Under the pieces are notes generated by a model. The model was not told where the DNA came from, made no database searches, and worked only from the letters and a program-made list of their open reading frames with translations. 35,792 nucleotides of DNA from Solirubrobacterales bacterium. Lineage in GTDB: Bacteria; Actinomycetota; Thermoleophilia; Solirubrobacterales; JACPNS01. The stretch covers positions 176,425 through 212,216 of the forward strand of contig JACPNS010000005.1 of NCBI GenBank assembly GCA_016185345.1, read 5' to 3'. This document shows, in pieces, positions 23,222-31,555 of this stretch. Each line of letters opens with the position of its first letter. Within the stretch, counting starts at the first letter, position 1. Position numbers and translations under genes: made by a program.

Positions 23222-24175
23222 TCAGACGCAGCTTTTGCCCGCTTTGGAGCGCGCGACAACTGGATAATGCTGTCCGCTCAGCGCCAGGACTGCGTTTGTC
23301 GTCGAAATCGTCGGGTAACTGCCAGCCGCAGATGGCGAAGAGCGGAACGATCCGCCCTTCTTCTGCAGGGCGCGAAGAGCGCGCTTGGCCTTCGAGGTGC
23401 CGGCGCCGATCGTGTCGGCCGCGCGGATCACATATGAAGTGGCGTCGGCCTGCGTCTCGCCGTTGGGCGTGTCGGGGTTGTAGCCGCCGTCGATATTGCG
23501 CTGGAAGGTGATCCACTTGTAGGCGGACCGCAAGCCGCTCTCCTTCCTGGAAACTCCGGCCGACCGCAGTGCCTCGATCATCAGGGCGCTTGATTCCACA
23601 TCGTCGCCGGAGTTCTTGGACATTGCGAAGTTCCAGCCGTACTGGCCGCGGCGCGATTTGGCAAAGCCGATCGCCTTGGACGGAATCTTCTGGTAAGCCG
23701 CCTTCAGGGCGAGCAGCGCGAGTGCCTGGTCAAAGGAAGTCTTTCCATACTGACCGCTCGAGCTGTTGTAGAAGGATTTCAGGATGTTGTAGAGATCCGA
23801 CTCTTCGTTCTTGGGTCCAAAGCAACGCGGGTTGCGGCCTGTCGCTGCGGCAGCAAGAATCAACTTCGCGGTCGCGCCTGCGGTGATCGCGTAGCTCGAG
23901 GTGTCTTCCTCGACCGAGCTGAGGATGCCGTCCCGCGTCGAGCTCGGGACGCTCACGCCGATCTTTTTCGCGGCGGCAAGTGCGGAGAGCGTGTCGGCTT
24001 TGAATCCCGTGCCGCCCGACGGAAACTGAGAAAGCCCGGACTTGCGGATCCAGCTGACGCCGTTCTTCACGGCTCCCTTGTTGGTGCTGGCGGCCTGCGC
24101 GATCGCGGCGCCGCCGAGGAACGCAGCCAGCGATGCCAGCGCGACGAGTACATGTGTCTTGGAAAAGTTCTTCAT
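23222..24175 (-). CDS. Secreted alpha/alpha-toroid protein (transcobalamin/prenyltransferase-repeat type)
   Basis: 317 residues. The N-terminal 28 residues are a Sec signal ('VLVALASLAAFLGGAAIAQAA'-like core, cut near A-Q-A-A). The rest is a series of helix-pair repeats with the Q-x-x-x-G-G/W-style turns of alpha/alpha toroids: 'RRGQYGWNFAMS', 'FQRNIDGGYNPDT', 'LQKKGGSFRSSP', each followed by 'ETQADATSYVIRAADTIG'-type D-x-x-S-x-x-x-x-x-A-L helices. This is the fold of squalene cyclases, prenyltransferases and the cobalamin-binding domain of intrinsic factor and transcobalamin. No DxDD or prenyltransferase zinc motif is present, so a binding role is likelier than catalysis. Two cysteines (C118, C316) may bridge. 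A GGAG site lies before the ATG. It is 42 bases downstream of ileS. Confidence 0.75.
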   Translation of the reverse strand: MKNFSKTHVLVALASLAAFLGGAAIAQAASTNKGAVKNGVSWIRKSGLSQFPSGGTGFKADTLSALAAAKKIGVSVPSSTRDGILSSVEEDTSSYAITAGATAKLILAAAATGRNPRCFGPKNEESDLYNILKSFYNSSSGQYGKTSFDQALALLALKAAYQKIPSKAIGFAKSRRGQYGWNFAMSKNSGDDVESSALMIEALRSAGVSRKESGLRSAYKWITFQRNIDGGYNPDTPNGETQADATSYVIRAADTIGAGTSKAKRALRALQKKGGSFRSSPSAAGSYPTISTTNAVLALSGQHYPVVARSKAGKSCV

Positions 24176-24217
24176 TGCTCCGTTGATAACCCCGTGATGC
24201 GCAAAAAGTTCTTGCGT

Positions 24218-27200
24218 TTATGCCTTTACGACTTGGATACGCAGGTCCATTCCCTCTACTGAGGCAACTTCTCCTGAGTCTTCTTCTGCGACCCCGATCC
24301 CCACGCTGGTCGCAAGCGTCTCCGCAGCAAGATACTGCTCGTGCTCGGTCGCCGCGGCCATCAGCGCCTCGTCCCCGCCGAGTTGGAGGATGATCCTGTC
24401 TTCGACTGCGAGGCCGGTGTCCTTTCTGACCTGCTGCACGGCGTGGACGATCTCGCGGGCGAGGCCCTCGCGCTTCAGCTCATCGGTCACCGTCAGATCA
24501 AGCGCGACTGCGTGTGTGCCCTCGCGTTCGAGCTGGTATCCGTCGAGTGGTGCAAGGACGACCTGCACGTCCTCGGGGCCGAGCAGAAACTCTTCGCCAG
24601 CGACGCCAAGGCGGATCGGCTCGCCGTTCTTCAGGTTGTCGTTTGCCTTGGCGCCGTCGAGCGCGGCGATCGCCTCTTTGGCCAGCGGCATGTTCTTGCC
24701 CAGGCGAGGCCCGAGCGCCTTGAAGTTGGGCTTGATCTCGAAGCGGGCGAGCTCGTCGGCGTCGGTCACGTAGCGGACGGTCTTCACGTTGAGCTCGCCG
24801 AGGATCAAGCCCTCAAAGCGTGCGATCGCCTCCTGCTCCTCGCCACTCGCGACGACAACGATCTCGCCGAGCGGCTGGCGGATCTTCACCTTGGCCTGGG
24901 CGCGGGCGGCGCGGGCGAGCTCAACTGCCTGTCGGGCGGTGGCCATGTCGGCTTCGAGCTTTGCGTCTGCGAGTGCTTTGTCTGCCTGCGGGAAATCGGT
25001 CAGGTGGACTGACTCCGCGCCACCCGCACCAGCGAGCTTCGAGTAGATCTCGTCGGCGATGAAGGGAGTGAATGGGGCGATCAGCTGCGAGATCGTCGTG
25101 AGGCACTCCCGCAGCGTTGCGATCGCGTCGGGATCGGCGTCCCAGAAACGGCGGCGCGAGCTGCGCACATACCAATTGGAGAGATTGTCAACCAGGTCGT
25201 CGATCGCCTTGCCGGCCGCGGTCGCGTCGTAGTCATCGAGGCGCTCGGCAACTGTGTCTACAGTTGACTGCAGGCGGCTGAGCGCCCAGCGGTCGAGGTC
25301 GCTGCGCTCGGCCGGCGGGTTCGCGGTCGATCCATCCTGATCGCCGGTGTTGGCGTACATCACGAGGAACCCGAAGGTGTTCCAGAGGGTGAGCAGGAAC
25401 TTGCGCACGGACTCGCCGACGGTCTCTGAACTGAAGCGGTAGCCCGCCCACGGCTCTTTGCTGGTCAGGTAGTACCAGCGGAAGGCGTCCGCGCCGTGCT
25501 CCTCGATCACCTCCCATGGGGCGAGGACGTTGCCGCGACTCTTGCTCATCTTCTGGCCGTCTGGGTCGAGGATCAGGCCGAGGCAGAGCACGGTTTCATA
25601 GGACGGCTTCTCAAACAGGAGCGTGCTGACGGCGAGCAGGCTGTAGAACCAACCGCGCGTCTGGTCAAGCGCCTCGCAGATGTAGTCCGCCGGGTAGCGC
25701 TGCTCGAAGAGCTCTTTGTTCTCAAAGGGGTAGTGCCACTGCGCGAAGGGCATCGAGCCGCTGTCGTACCAGGCGTCGATCACCTCGGGGACGCGGCGCA
25801 TGGTGCCCTTGCCCGATGGCGCGGGGAACGTGAACTCGTCGATGTAAGGACGGTGGGGATCCTCGACCGGGCGGCCGGCGAGCTTTTCCAGCTCGGCGTA
25901 GCTGCCGATCACGATCACTTCCTCCGGGTCCTCATCGTTGATCCAGACCGGGAGCGGCGTGCCCCAGTAGCGCTCGCGGCTGAGCGCCCAGTCGATGTTG
26001 TTCTCGAGCCAGTTGCCGAAGCGCCCCTCTTTGATGTGTGGCGGATACCAGCTGATCTCTTCGTTGCCGGCGAGCATGTCGTCGCGAATGGCCGTGGTCT
26101 GGATGTACCAACTGCCCTTCGCGTAGTAGATCAGCGGAGTTCCGCAGCGCCAGCAGTGCGGGTAGGAGTGTTCGTACTTGAAGGAGCGGAAAAGCATCCC
26201 GCGCGATTCGAGCGACCCGATCAGTTCCTCGGTCAGCTCCGGGTCCTTGACAAAGCGACCTTCGAAGCCGACGACCTGGTCGGTGTAGTTGCCGTCGAGG
26301 CCGACTGGGTTGTAGAGCGTGTCCTGCCGGGTCGGGTCGAAGATGCCGTGAGCCGATGCGACGGCGTAGTCGTCCTCGCCGAAGGCCGGGGCGATGTGCA
26401 CGAGGCCGGTGCCGTCGTCGGTGGTGACAAAGTCGCCGGAGATGACGGGGCTCGGAGTCTGCGGGCGATCGCTCAGCTCGAAGACTGGACCGTCGTATGT
26501 GAGATCGGTGAGTTCTTCACCGGTGAGCGTCTCAGTTGTGGTCGCGGCTTCGCCGAGGACCTTCTCGATCAACGCCTCGGCGAGAATCAGCGTCGCGCCC
26601 TCATGCTCGACCTTCGCGTAGGTAACGCCTGGATTTGCGGCGACCGCGACGTTGCCCGGGAGCGTCCACGGCGTGGTGGTCCAAACAAGAAGGTGGGTGT
26701 TCGGCTCGCCGGTGACCGGCAGTTTCACGTAGACCGACGGGTCCTCGACGTCCTTGTACCCCTGAGCGACCTCGTGGCTCGACAGCGCGGTTCCGCAACG
26801 CGGGCAGTAGGGAACGACGCGATGGCCTTCGTAGAGGAGACCCTTGTCGTGGATCTCCTTGAGCGACCACCAGACCGACTCCACGTATTCATTGGACATC
26901 GTCTTGTAGGGATCGTCGAGGTCGATCCAGAAACCGATGCGCTCGGTCAGTGCGTTCCAGTCCTCTACGTAACGCAGCACGCTGTCGCGGCACTTCTCGT
27001 TGAAGGCAGCGATTCCGTAGTTCTCGATCTCGTGCTTGTGCGAGAGACCGAGGTCTTTCTCAAGCTCAAGCTCGACGGGCAACCCGTGACAGTCCCAGCC
27101 GGCCTTGCGGTCGACCTTGAAGCCCTGCATCGTCTTGTAGCGCGGGAAGATGTCCTTGAAAACGCGCGAGAGAACGTGGTGACTTCCCGGGCGGCCGTTG

Positions 27201-27355
27201 GCGGTCGGCGGGCCTTCGTAAAAGACGAATCGATCGGCACCTTCGCGCCCCTCGAGCGACTTCTCGAAGACGCCGAGCTCCTTCCAGCGACGCAGGATCC
27301 GCTCTTCGATCTGGGGGAAAGACTCCCCCCGCTTGATTGGCTCAAAGACAGTCAT
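24218..27355 (-). CDS. ileS: Isoleucyl-tRNA synthetase
   Basis: 1045 residues. The class I HIGH motif lies in 'PTANGRPGSHHVLSRVFKD' (51-69) and KMSKS at 602-606 ('QKMSKSRGNVLAPWEVI'). The editing domain (about 190-390) and 'GWDCHGLPVELELEK' are intact. 'EGPPTANGRPG' and the overall length and C-terminal layout point to the eukaryote-like class II IleRS (IleS2 form) that is usual in actinobacteria and tends to resist mupirocin. It charges tRNA-Ile in the cytoplasm and hydrolyses mischarged Val. The start follows no strong SD. The toroid gene of the ExbB operon lies 42 bases downstream with no clear terminator between, so partial cotranscription is possible. Confidence 0.96.
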   Translation of the reverse strand: MTVFEPIKRGESFPQIEERILRRWKELGVFEKSLEGREGADRFVFYEGPPTANGRPGSHHVLSRVFKDIFPRYKTMQGFKVDRKAGWDCHGLPVELELEKDLGLSHKHEIENYGIAAFNEKCRDSVLRYVEDWNALTERIGFWIDLDDPYKTMSNEYVESVWWSLKEIHDKGLLYEGHRVVPYCPRCGTALSSHEVAQGYKDVEDPSVYVKLPVTGEPNTHLLVWTTTPWTLPGNVAVAANPGVTYAKVEHEGATLILAEALIEKVLGEAATTTETLTGEELTDLTYDGPVFELSDRPQTPSPVISGDFVTTDDGTGLVHIAPAFGEDDYAVASAHGIFDPTRQDTLYNPVGLDGNYTDQVVGFEGRFVKDPELTEELIGSLESRGMLFRSFKYEHSYPHCWRCGTPLIYYAKGSWYIQTTAIRDDMLAGNEEISWYPPHIKEGRFGNWLENNIDWALSRERYWGTPLPVWINDEDPEEVIVIGSYAELEKLAGRPVEDPHRPYIDEFTFPAPSGKGTMRRVPEVIDAWYDSGSMPFAQWHYPFENKELFEQRYPADYICEALDQTRGWFYSLLAVSTLLFEKPSYETVLCLGLILDPDGQKMSKSRGNVLAPWEVIEEHGADAFRWYYLTSKEPWAGYRFSSETVGESVRKFLLTLWNTFGFLVMYANTGDQDGSTANPPAERSDLDRWALSRLQSTVDTVAERLDDYDATAAGKAIDDLVDNLSNWYVRSSRRRFWDADPDAIATLRECLTTISQLIAPFTPFIADEIYSKLAGAGGAESVHLTDFPQADKALADAKLEADMATARQAVELARAARAQAKVKIRQPLGEIVVVASGEEQEAIARFEGLILGELNVKTVRYVTDADELARFEIKPNFKALGPRLGKNMPLAKEAIAALDGAKANDNLKNGEPIRLGVAGEEFLLGPEDVQVVLAPLDGYQLEREGTHAVALDLTVTDELKREGLAREIVHAVQQVRKDTGLAVEDRIILQLGGDEALMAAATEHEQYLAAETLATSVGIGVAEEDSGEVASVEGMDLRIQVVKA

Positions 27356-27392
27356 TTGCAGGGGGTGAGTCTATGTGGCAGGTGTGATCGAG

Positions 27393-27797
27393 CTACCGGC
27401 GCGCGGCGCCGACGAGCTTGGCACCCTCCAGCCGGGCGAGCGCTTTGTCCGTGGTGAGCAGGACCTCTGCTTTTTCCACGACTGCAGTGGCGGCGATCAA
27501 GGCGTCGGGAAGGCGAAGGGACCGCCGCCTCGATCGAAGCTCGCCGGCAACGTCAGCGACGCTTGCGTCGACTGGCACGAGTGCATGTTCACCGAGCAGT
27601 TCGATGAATCCGAACACGTCATCCCTTCGCCGACTGCGTCGATCCATCAAGAGTTCGGCGAGTGAAATCGTCGAGAGCTTGAAGCTCGCACCAGACTCAC
27701 GGTACGGCCCAACAGCCTTCATTGCAGCGACGTGATGGACATCGTCAGGGTCCAGCACGCCGATCACGACGCCGGTATCTAGGAGGACCGATCCCAT
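27393..27797 (-). CDS. PIN-domain toxin (VapC family)
   Basis: 134 residues. The PIN acidic set is visible: D7 in 'VLLDTGVVIGVL', E48 in 'SLAELL', D98 in 'LPDALIAATA' and D117 in 'LLTTDKAL'. These bind the metal used for RNA cleavage. The length and the Leu-Pro-Asp-Ala-Leu-Ile-Ala-Ala motif are typical of VapC toxins, which cut tRNA or 23S rRNA. Its first 19 bases overlap the 3' end of the antitoxin gene, the usual translational coupling in such pairs. The gene ends 37 bases before ileS. Confidence 0.88.
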   Translation of the reverse strand: MGSVLLDTGVVIGVLDPDDVHHVAAMKAVGPYRESGASFKLSTISLAELLMDRRSRRRDDVFGFIELLGEHALVPVDASVADVAGELRSRRRSLRLPDALIAATAVVEKAEVLLTTDKALARLEGAKLVGAARR

Positions 27798-28048
27798 TCG
27801 TCCCTCGAGCTCTCGATTGCATGTCGGTCAAAGGCCCCGGGCATGGTCCCGGCGTATTTGTCGAATGCATCGCTGAGCACCTCAAGAACAATCCGGCCAC
27901 TGCGGTCCGTGCTCGCCTGCAGCCGATCGCCTTTTTTGATTCCGGCCTCACGCATCACCTGCGCCGGGATCGAGACCTGACCCTGGGGCGTGACTTTAAC
28001 GCGCCCATCGCGTTTCCGCGTCTTCTTATTCATTACTTTAGTTGCCAT
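27779..28048 (-). CDS. AbrB/MazE-type antitoxin partner of the PIN toxin
   Basis: 89 residues from ATG at 28048; an upstream TTG at 28087 is possible but has a poorly placed ribosome-binding site. The N-terminal half is a swapped-hairpin DNA-binding domain ('GRVKVTPQGQVSIPAQVMREAGIKKGDRLQAS'), with the V-x-x-x-G-Q-x-x-x-P motif of AbrB/VapB proteins. The C-terminal part is acidic ('SSRDEWDRSS') and should wrap the toxin. It would neutralise the toxin and repress the operon through its N-terminal domain. It overlaps the toxin by 19 bases. Confidence 0.85.
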   Translation of the reverse strand: MATKVMNKKTRKRDGRVKVTPQGQVSIPAQVMREAGIKKGDRLQASTDRSGRIVLEVLSDAFDKYAGTMPGAFDRHAIESSRDEWDRSS

Positions 28049-28090
28049 ATCTACCGTCAGTGTACCCCCAAGCCGGTTGCGATACAAGAC

Positions 28091-29410
28091 CTAAATCGAA
28101 AGATTCTGTGACGGTCCTGAACCAACCCAGCGACCGGACAGCACACGCGCGCCATTGCCGATCAAGCGCACGAAGTTCAGAACCGAGAACGCGATCCAGG
28201 CACCAACGATTGCGTGCGGCGCGTCGATCAGCAAGTAGGCAACTGGAAGGCATGCGCTCGTGGCCGCGAGGAGCACGAGCATCATGTAGCGCGAGTCGCC
28301 GCCGCCGAGCAGCACGCCGTCCCAGCCGTAGACGAGCGAGCTGAAGAGCACGTAGATCACGAAAAGCCACCAGACCCGGTCGACCTGGGCGAGTACCGCG
28401 GCGTCACTCGTGAAGGCCTGCGGCAGCAGATTGTTTCCCGCTGCCAACAACAGCGCCAGGCCGATCCCGGCATAAAAGGAGAGAGCTGTCACGCGCAACG
28501 CATACGACTGCGCCGACTCTCGCGCAGCCGCGCCGAGCTCGCGACCGATCAACGTCTGGCCCGCGATCGCGATCGAGTCCATCACGAGCGCCAGGAAGAT
28601 CATCATCTGGAAGAGGATTTGATTCGCCGCGAGGTCGGTGGCTCCCTCGTGGGCAAGCAGGGCGTTGATCGCGTTGAAGCAGACCAGCATGAGGCCCGTT
28701 CTGATGAAGAGGTCTCCACCGACGCTCATCAGCGCGCGCATCCGCTCGCGCACAATCCGCATGTGGCCGGCGAGCACGTCCCGCATCACCCACACGAACG
28801 CCACCGCCGCGCCGGCCTGCGCGATCACAGTTCCCCAGGCGCTCCCGGCTATTCCCCAGCCAAAGCCATAGATGAAAACGACCTCGAGGATGAGGTTGGC
28901 GATGTTGCTCGAGACCAGGATCTTCAGCGGCACGTTCATGCGCTGGGTTCCGCGCGCCCAGCCTTGACCGGCGAGCGCAATCATCACGAATGGGGCGCCG
29001 AGGGCACTGATGCGGATGTAGGTGGTTGCTTGATCGGCGACCGTGCCTTGGGCTTGGAGTATTCCCGCGATCGGGCCCGCGAGCGCTACGCCGAGCACTG
29101 AAAGCACGATTCCGATTCCAACGGCCAGCCAGACCGCCTGCCCGGTGATCGAGCCCACGTCCTCTGGTCTGCCGGCTCCGTGAGCGTTCGCCACGTGAGT
29201 CGTGGTCGCGTTGGCGAGGAAGTTGAAAAGCCAGAAGATGCTGGCGAGAAACGTGGCGGCCAAACCGAGCGCCGCCAGCTGCACGGTGCCGAGGTGACCG
29301 ACTACCGCGGTGTCGATCAGCAGGTACGTCGGTTCCGCGGCCAGCGCTCCGAGCGCTGGCAGTGCGAGTCGGACGATGTCGCGATCAAGGGACCTGTTTG
29401 CGAATGGCAC
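28091..29410 (-). CDS. MATE-family efflux transporter (DinF-like)
   Basis: 439 residues from GTG at 29410; the open frame runs on upstream into the decayed sigma-factor locus, but that part does not resemble a MATE protein. The protein starts with 'RDIVRLALPALGALAAEPTYLLIDTAVVGHLG', typical of DinF-type MATE transporters (an A-x-P and a conserved D-T-A-V-V-G). About twelve membrane helices follow, including 'LGAPFVMIALAGQGWARGTQRM' at the mid-protein signature. Members export cationic or polyaromatic compounds by Na or H antiport. The substrate is not predictable. No good ribosome-binding site is visible at the GTG. Confidence 0.88.
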   Translation of the reverse strand: MPFANRSLDRDIVRLALPALGALAAEPTYLLIDTAVVGHLGTVQLAALGLAATFLASIFWLFNFLANATTTHVANAHGAGRPEDVGSITGQAVWLAVGIGIVLSVLGVALAGPIAGILQAQGTVADQATTYIRISALGAPFVMIALAGQGWARGTQRMNVPLKILVSSNIANLILEVVFIYGFGWGIAGSAWGTVIAQAGAAVAFVWVMRDVLAGHMRIVRERMRALMSVGGDLFIRTGLMLVCFNAINALLAHEGATDLAANQILFQMMIFLALVMDSIAIAGQTLIGRELGAAARESAQSYALRVTALSFYAGIGLALLLAAGNNLLPQAFTSDAAVLAQVDRVWWLFVIYVLFSSLVYGWDGVLLGGGDSRYMMLVLLAATSACLPVAYLLIDAPHAIVGAWIAFSVLNFVRLIGNGARVLSGRWVGSGPSQNLSI

Positions 29411-29420
29411 AGGCCGGAGG

Positions 29421-29991
29421 CTATTTGGCCTGGGGCAGCGATTCCGCCTCTTCGACTCCTCGCGTTGCAGCTCCGGGCACTGCACCCGGGGCAGCGAGTT
29501 CTTCGTCACTGCGCCCACCGGCTTGGCGTACGAATCCGATCGTGTCGTTCCCGTTGGGGTCAGTAGTGCGGCCGAGGGTCTGCACACCCGGGACCAGGGC
29601 CAATGCCCCGACAAACGCAGCACGCCGTTCCGGAGTCAGCTTCGGAGTGCCACCGTCCATCGCTCGAACTCGTCGGCCGCAACGACCGTTGATCAACCCC
29701 CAACCTCTCCATCGCGCGCCGCTCGATAGCCCCGCTCCTGAAGTACTGCTTCAGAAGATTGGTCGCAATCCCGAACAGCCACGAGCTCGCTTCGGCCTCG
29801 CTCGTACCACGGTGTCGCCGCCGCTGCTCGAACGCAACCGCGAAGGTTTCTCCGACCACATCGACCGAGGCCTGCGCGTCGAAAGTCCGCCGCATGGCGG
29901 ACTTCCAGATCGCCTCGGAGTGCGATTCATAGAGAGCGGAGATGTCAGTTGCGGTGAGCTGCATGAGCGTCCGTACACACGTTGGTTGCAT
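29421..29991 (-). pseudogene. Decayed ECF sigma factor fused out of frame to a C-terminal remnant
   Basis: From the ATG at 29964 (or 29991) residues such as 'LYESHSEAIWKSAMRRTFDAQ' and 'ASSWLFGIATNLLKQYFRS' are the region-2 core and linker of an ECF sigma factor. After 'RRAMERLGVDQR' the frame turns into non-protein-like sequence, and region 4 is absent. In another frame, 29696-29421, there is 'GGTPKLTPERRAAFVGALAL' then 'VPGVQTLGRTTDPNGNDTIGFV', like the C-terminus of the CU044_5270-type proteins that often sit next to such sigma genes. A deletion has apparently joined the start of one gene to the end of the next and added a frameshift. It ends ten bases before the MATE start. Confidence 0.65.
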
Positions 29992-30006
29992 TCACAACGA
30001 TTTTTC

Positions 30007-30072
30007 TGACAGTCGAGACTGTGAACTACTGTCACAGGCAGGTTTTTTGGCGCTGACACAACTGTCGCGCCC
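30007..30072 (+). promoter_or_regulatory. Cluster of ACAGTC/GACTGT half-sites before fumarase
   Basis: ACAGTCGAGACTGT at 30009-30022 is a perfect six-base inverted repeat. Nearby are CTGTCACAG at 30029-30037 and a further GACA/TGTC pair around 30054-30070. Together they form a dense set of ACTGTC-type half-sites in the divergent gap between the sigma remnant and fumarase. They may be operator sites. Confidence 0.35.
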
Positions 30073-30115
30073 GCCATCCATCCCCACCCTCAGCACGAAT
30101 CCAAGGAGAACCACA

Positions 30116-31555
30116 GTGCCCGCCGCGAAGAAGAAGGCTCCGGCCACCAAGCCTGCCGCCAAGAAGACTGCCTCCGCAGCCAAGACACCGCCGACGCGAA
30201 GCAGCAGCACGCGCGCATCCGCCACAAAGCCAGCGCGCAAGCCAGTCGGCAAGAAGCTCTGGGGCGGAGAGACCGACAAGGCCGTCGCGAACTTCCCGGT
30301 CTCCGGTCACCCGATGCCGCTGCCGGTGATCCGCCAGCTCGGCTTGATCAAGGCCTCGGCCGCGCGCGCCAACAAGGACCTTGGACTGCTCAAGCCCGGC
30401 ATCGCCAAGAAGATCGCCGACGCCGGTGACGAGATCGCCAATGGCCGTCACGACGGCCAATTCCCGATCGACGTCTTCCAGACCGGCTCCGGCACCTCGA
30501 GCAACATGAACACCAACGAGGTCATTGCGAACATCGCCGGCGAGGGCGTTCACGCCAACGACCACGTCAACCTCGGTCAGTCGAGCAACGACGTATTCCC
30601 GAGCGCCGTGCACATGGCCGCGCTCGCCGAGATCGACAACAAGTTGATCCCAAACCTGAAGACGCTCGAGAAGTCGCTGGCCAGGAAGTCACGCCAGTTC
30701 AAGAACTCCGTGAAGTCCGGCCGTACTCACCTGATGGACGCCGTCCCTGTGACGCTGGGTCAGGAGTTCGGTGGCTACGCCGCGCAGGTCCACCTCGGCA
30801 TCGAGCGCGTCGAGTCAACGCTTCCGCACGTGCGTCAGATCCCGCTCGGCGGCACCGCGACCGGCACCGGCTTGAACACGCACAAGCGTTTCGCCCAGCT
30901 AACACGCAAGTACATCAAGCAGGGTTCGGGCATCAGCGTTCTGCCGCCGCAGGATCCGTTCGAGGCGCAGGCAAACCGCGACGCGCTGGTCGAGCTTTCG
31001 GGAGCTTTGAAGGTCTTGGCAGTCAGCTTCACGAAGATCGCCAACGACCTCGCGCTGATGGGCTCGGGCCCGCGCGCAGGCATCGGCGAAATCTTCCTGC
31101 CCGAGCTGCAGAAGGGCTCGTCGATCATGCCGGGCAAGGTCAACCCGGTCATCCCTGAGGTCGTGCTTCAGGTCAGCGCGCAGGTGATCGGCAACGACAC
31201 GGCGATAACCGTCGGCGGCATGCAGGGTCAGTTCGAGCTGAACGTACGTATTCCATTGATCGCGAAGAACATTCTGGAGTCGATCCAGCTCCTTTCAAGC
31301 GCTGCCCACCTTCTGGCGACCAAGTGCGTTGACGGCATCGAAGCAAATAAGGAGGGCCTGAAGAACTCTGCCGAGAACACCCTCGCGGCAGCCACCGCGC
31401 TGAACCCACACATCGGTTACGACAAAGCTGGCGAGATCGTCAAGCACGCCGCCAGCAGCGGCCGCAGCTTGAAGGACGTAGCGATGGAGCACGGCGTGAC
31501 CGCGAAGGTCTACGCCGAGGCGATGAACCTGAAGAAAATGGCGCTGGGGGATTAG
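30116..31555 (+). CDS. fumC: Class II fumarate hydratase with histone-like N-terminal tail
   Basis: 479 residues from GTG, set by AAGGAG at 30103-30108 with a seven-base spacer; a longer open frame upstream lacks protein-like sequence. The enzyme body is intact: 'FQTGSGTSSNMNTNEV', 'HVNLGQSSND', 'SGRTHLMDAVPVTLGQE' and the signature 'GSSIMPGKVNPVIPE'. It catalyses fumarate to malate in the TCA cycle. Residues 1-47 are Lys/Ala/Pro/Ser/Thr-rich with 14 Lys or Arg and no acidic residue. They replace the usual short N-terminal segment R-x-E-x-D-x-x-G-x-x-x-V-P, so the homologous part begins at 'LWGGETDKAVANFPVSG'. A similar tail is on the protein at 9142. The stop codon lies in the loop of a hairpin at 31541-31565. 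Confidence 0.93.
   Translation: MPAAKKKAPATKPAAKKTASAAKTPPTRSSSTRASATKPARKPVGKKLWGGETDKAVANFPVSGHPMPLPVIRQLGLIKASAARANKDLGLLKPGIAKKIADAGDEIANGRHDGQFPIDVFQTGSGTSSNMNTNEVIANIAGEGVHANDHVNLGQSSNDVFPSAVHMAALAEIDNKLIPNLKTLEKSLARKSRQFKNSVKSGRTHLMDAVPVTLGQEFGGYAAQVHLGIERVESTLPHVRQIPLGGTATGTGLNTHKRFAQLTRKYIKQGSGISVLPPQDPFEAQANRDALVELSGALKVLAVSFTKIANDLALMGSGPRAGIGEIFLPELQKGSSIMPGKVNPVIPEVVLQVSAQVIGNDTAITVGGMQGQFELNVRIPLIAKNILESIQLLSSAAHLLATKCVDGIEANKEGLKNSAENTLAAATALNPHIGYDKAGEIVKHAASSGRSLKDVAMEHGVTAKVYAEAMNLKKMALGD

Noticed and set aside
24176-24217. Cobalamin riboswitch before the toroid gene
   Set aside because: Only 42 bases separate it from ileS and no B12-box-like sequence is present, so the corrinoid idea has no riboswitch support here.
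25496-27457. 653-codon open frame antisense to ileS
   Set aside because: A mirror frame produced by high-GC codon usage of ileS; the antisense strand encodes a complete IleRS.
29942-30115. Upstream extension of the fumarase frame
   Set aside because: The AAGGAG at 30103-30108 points to the GTG at 30116, and the extension runs through operator-like repeats and the sigma remnant.
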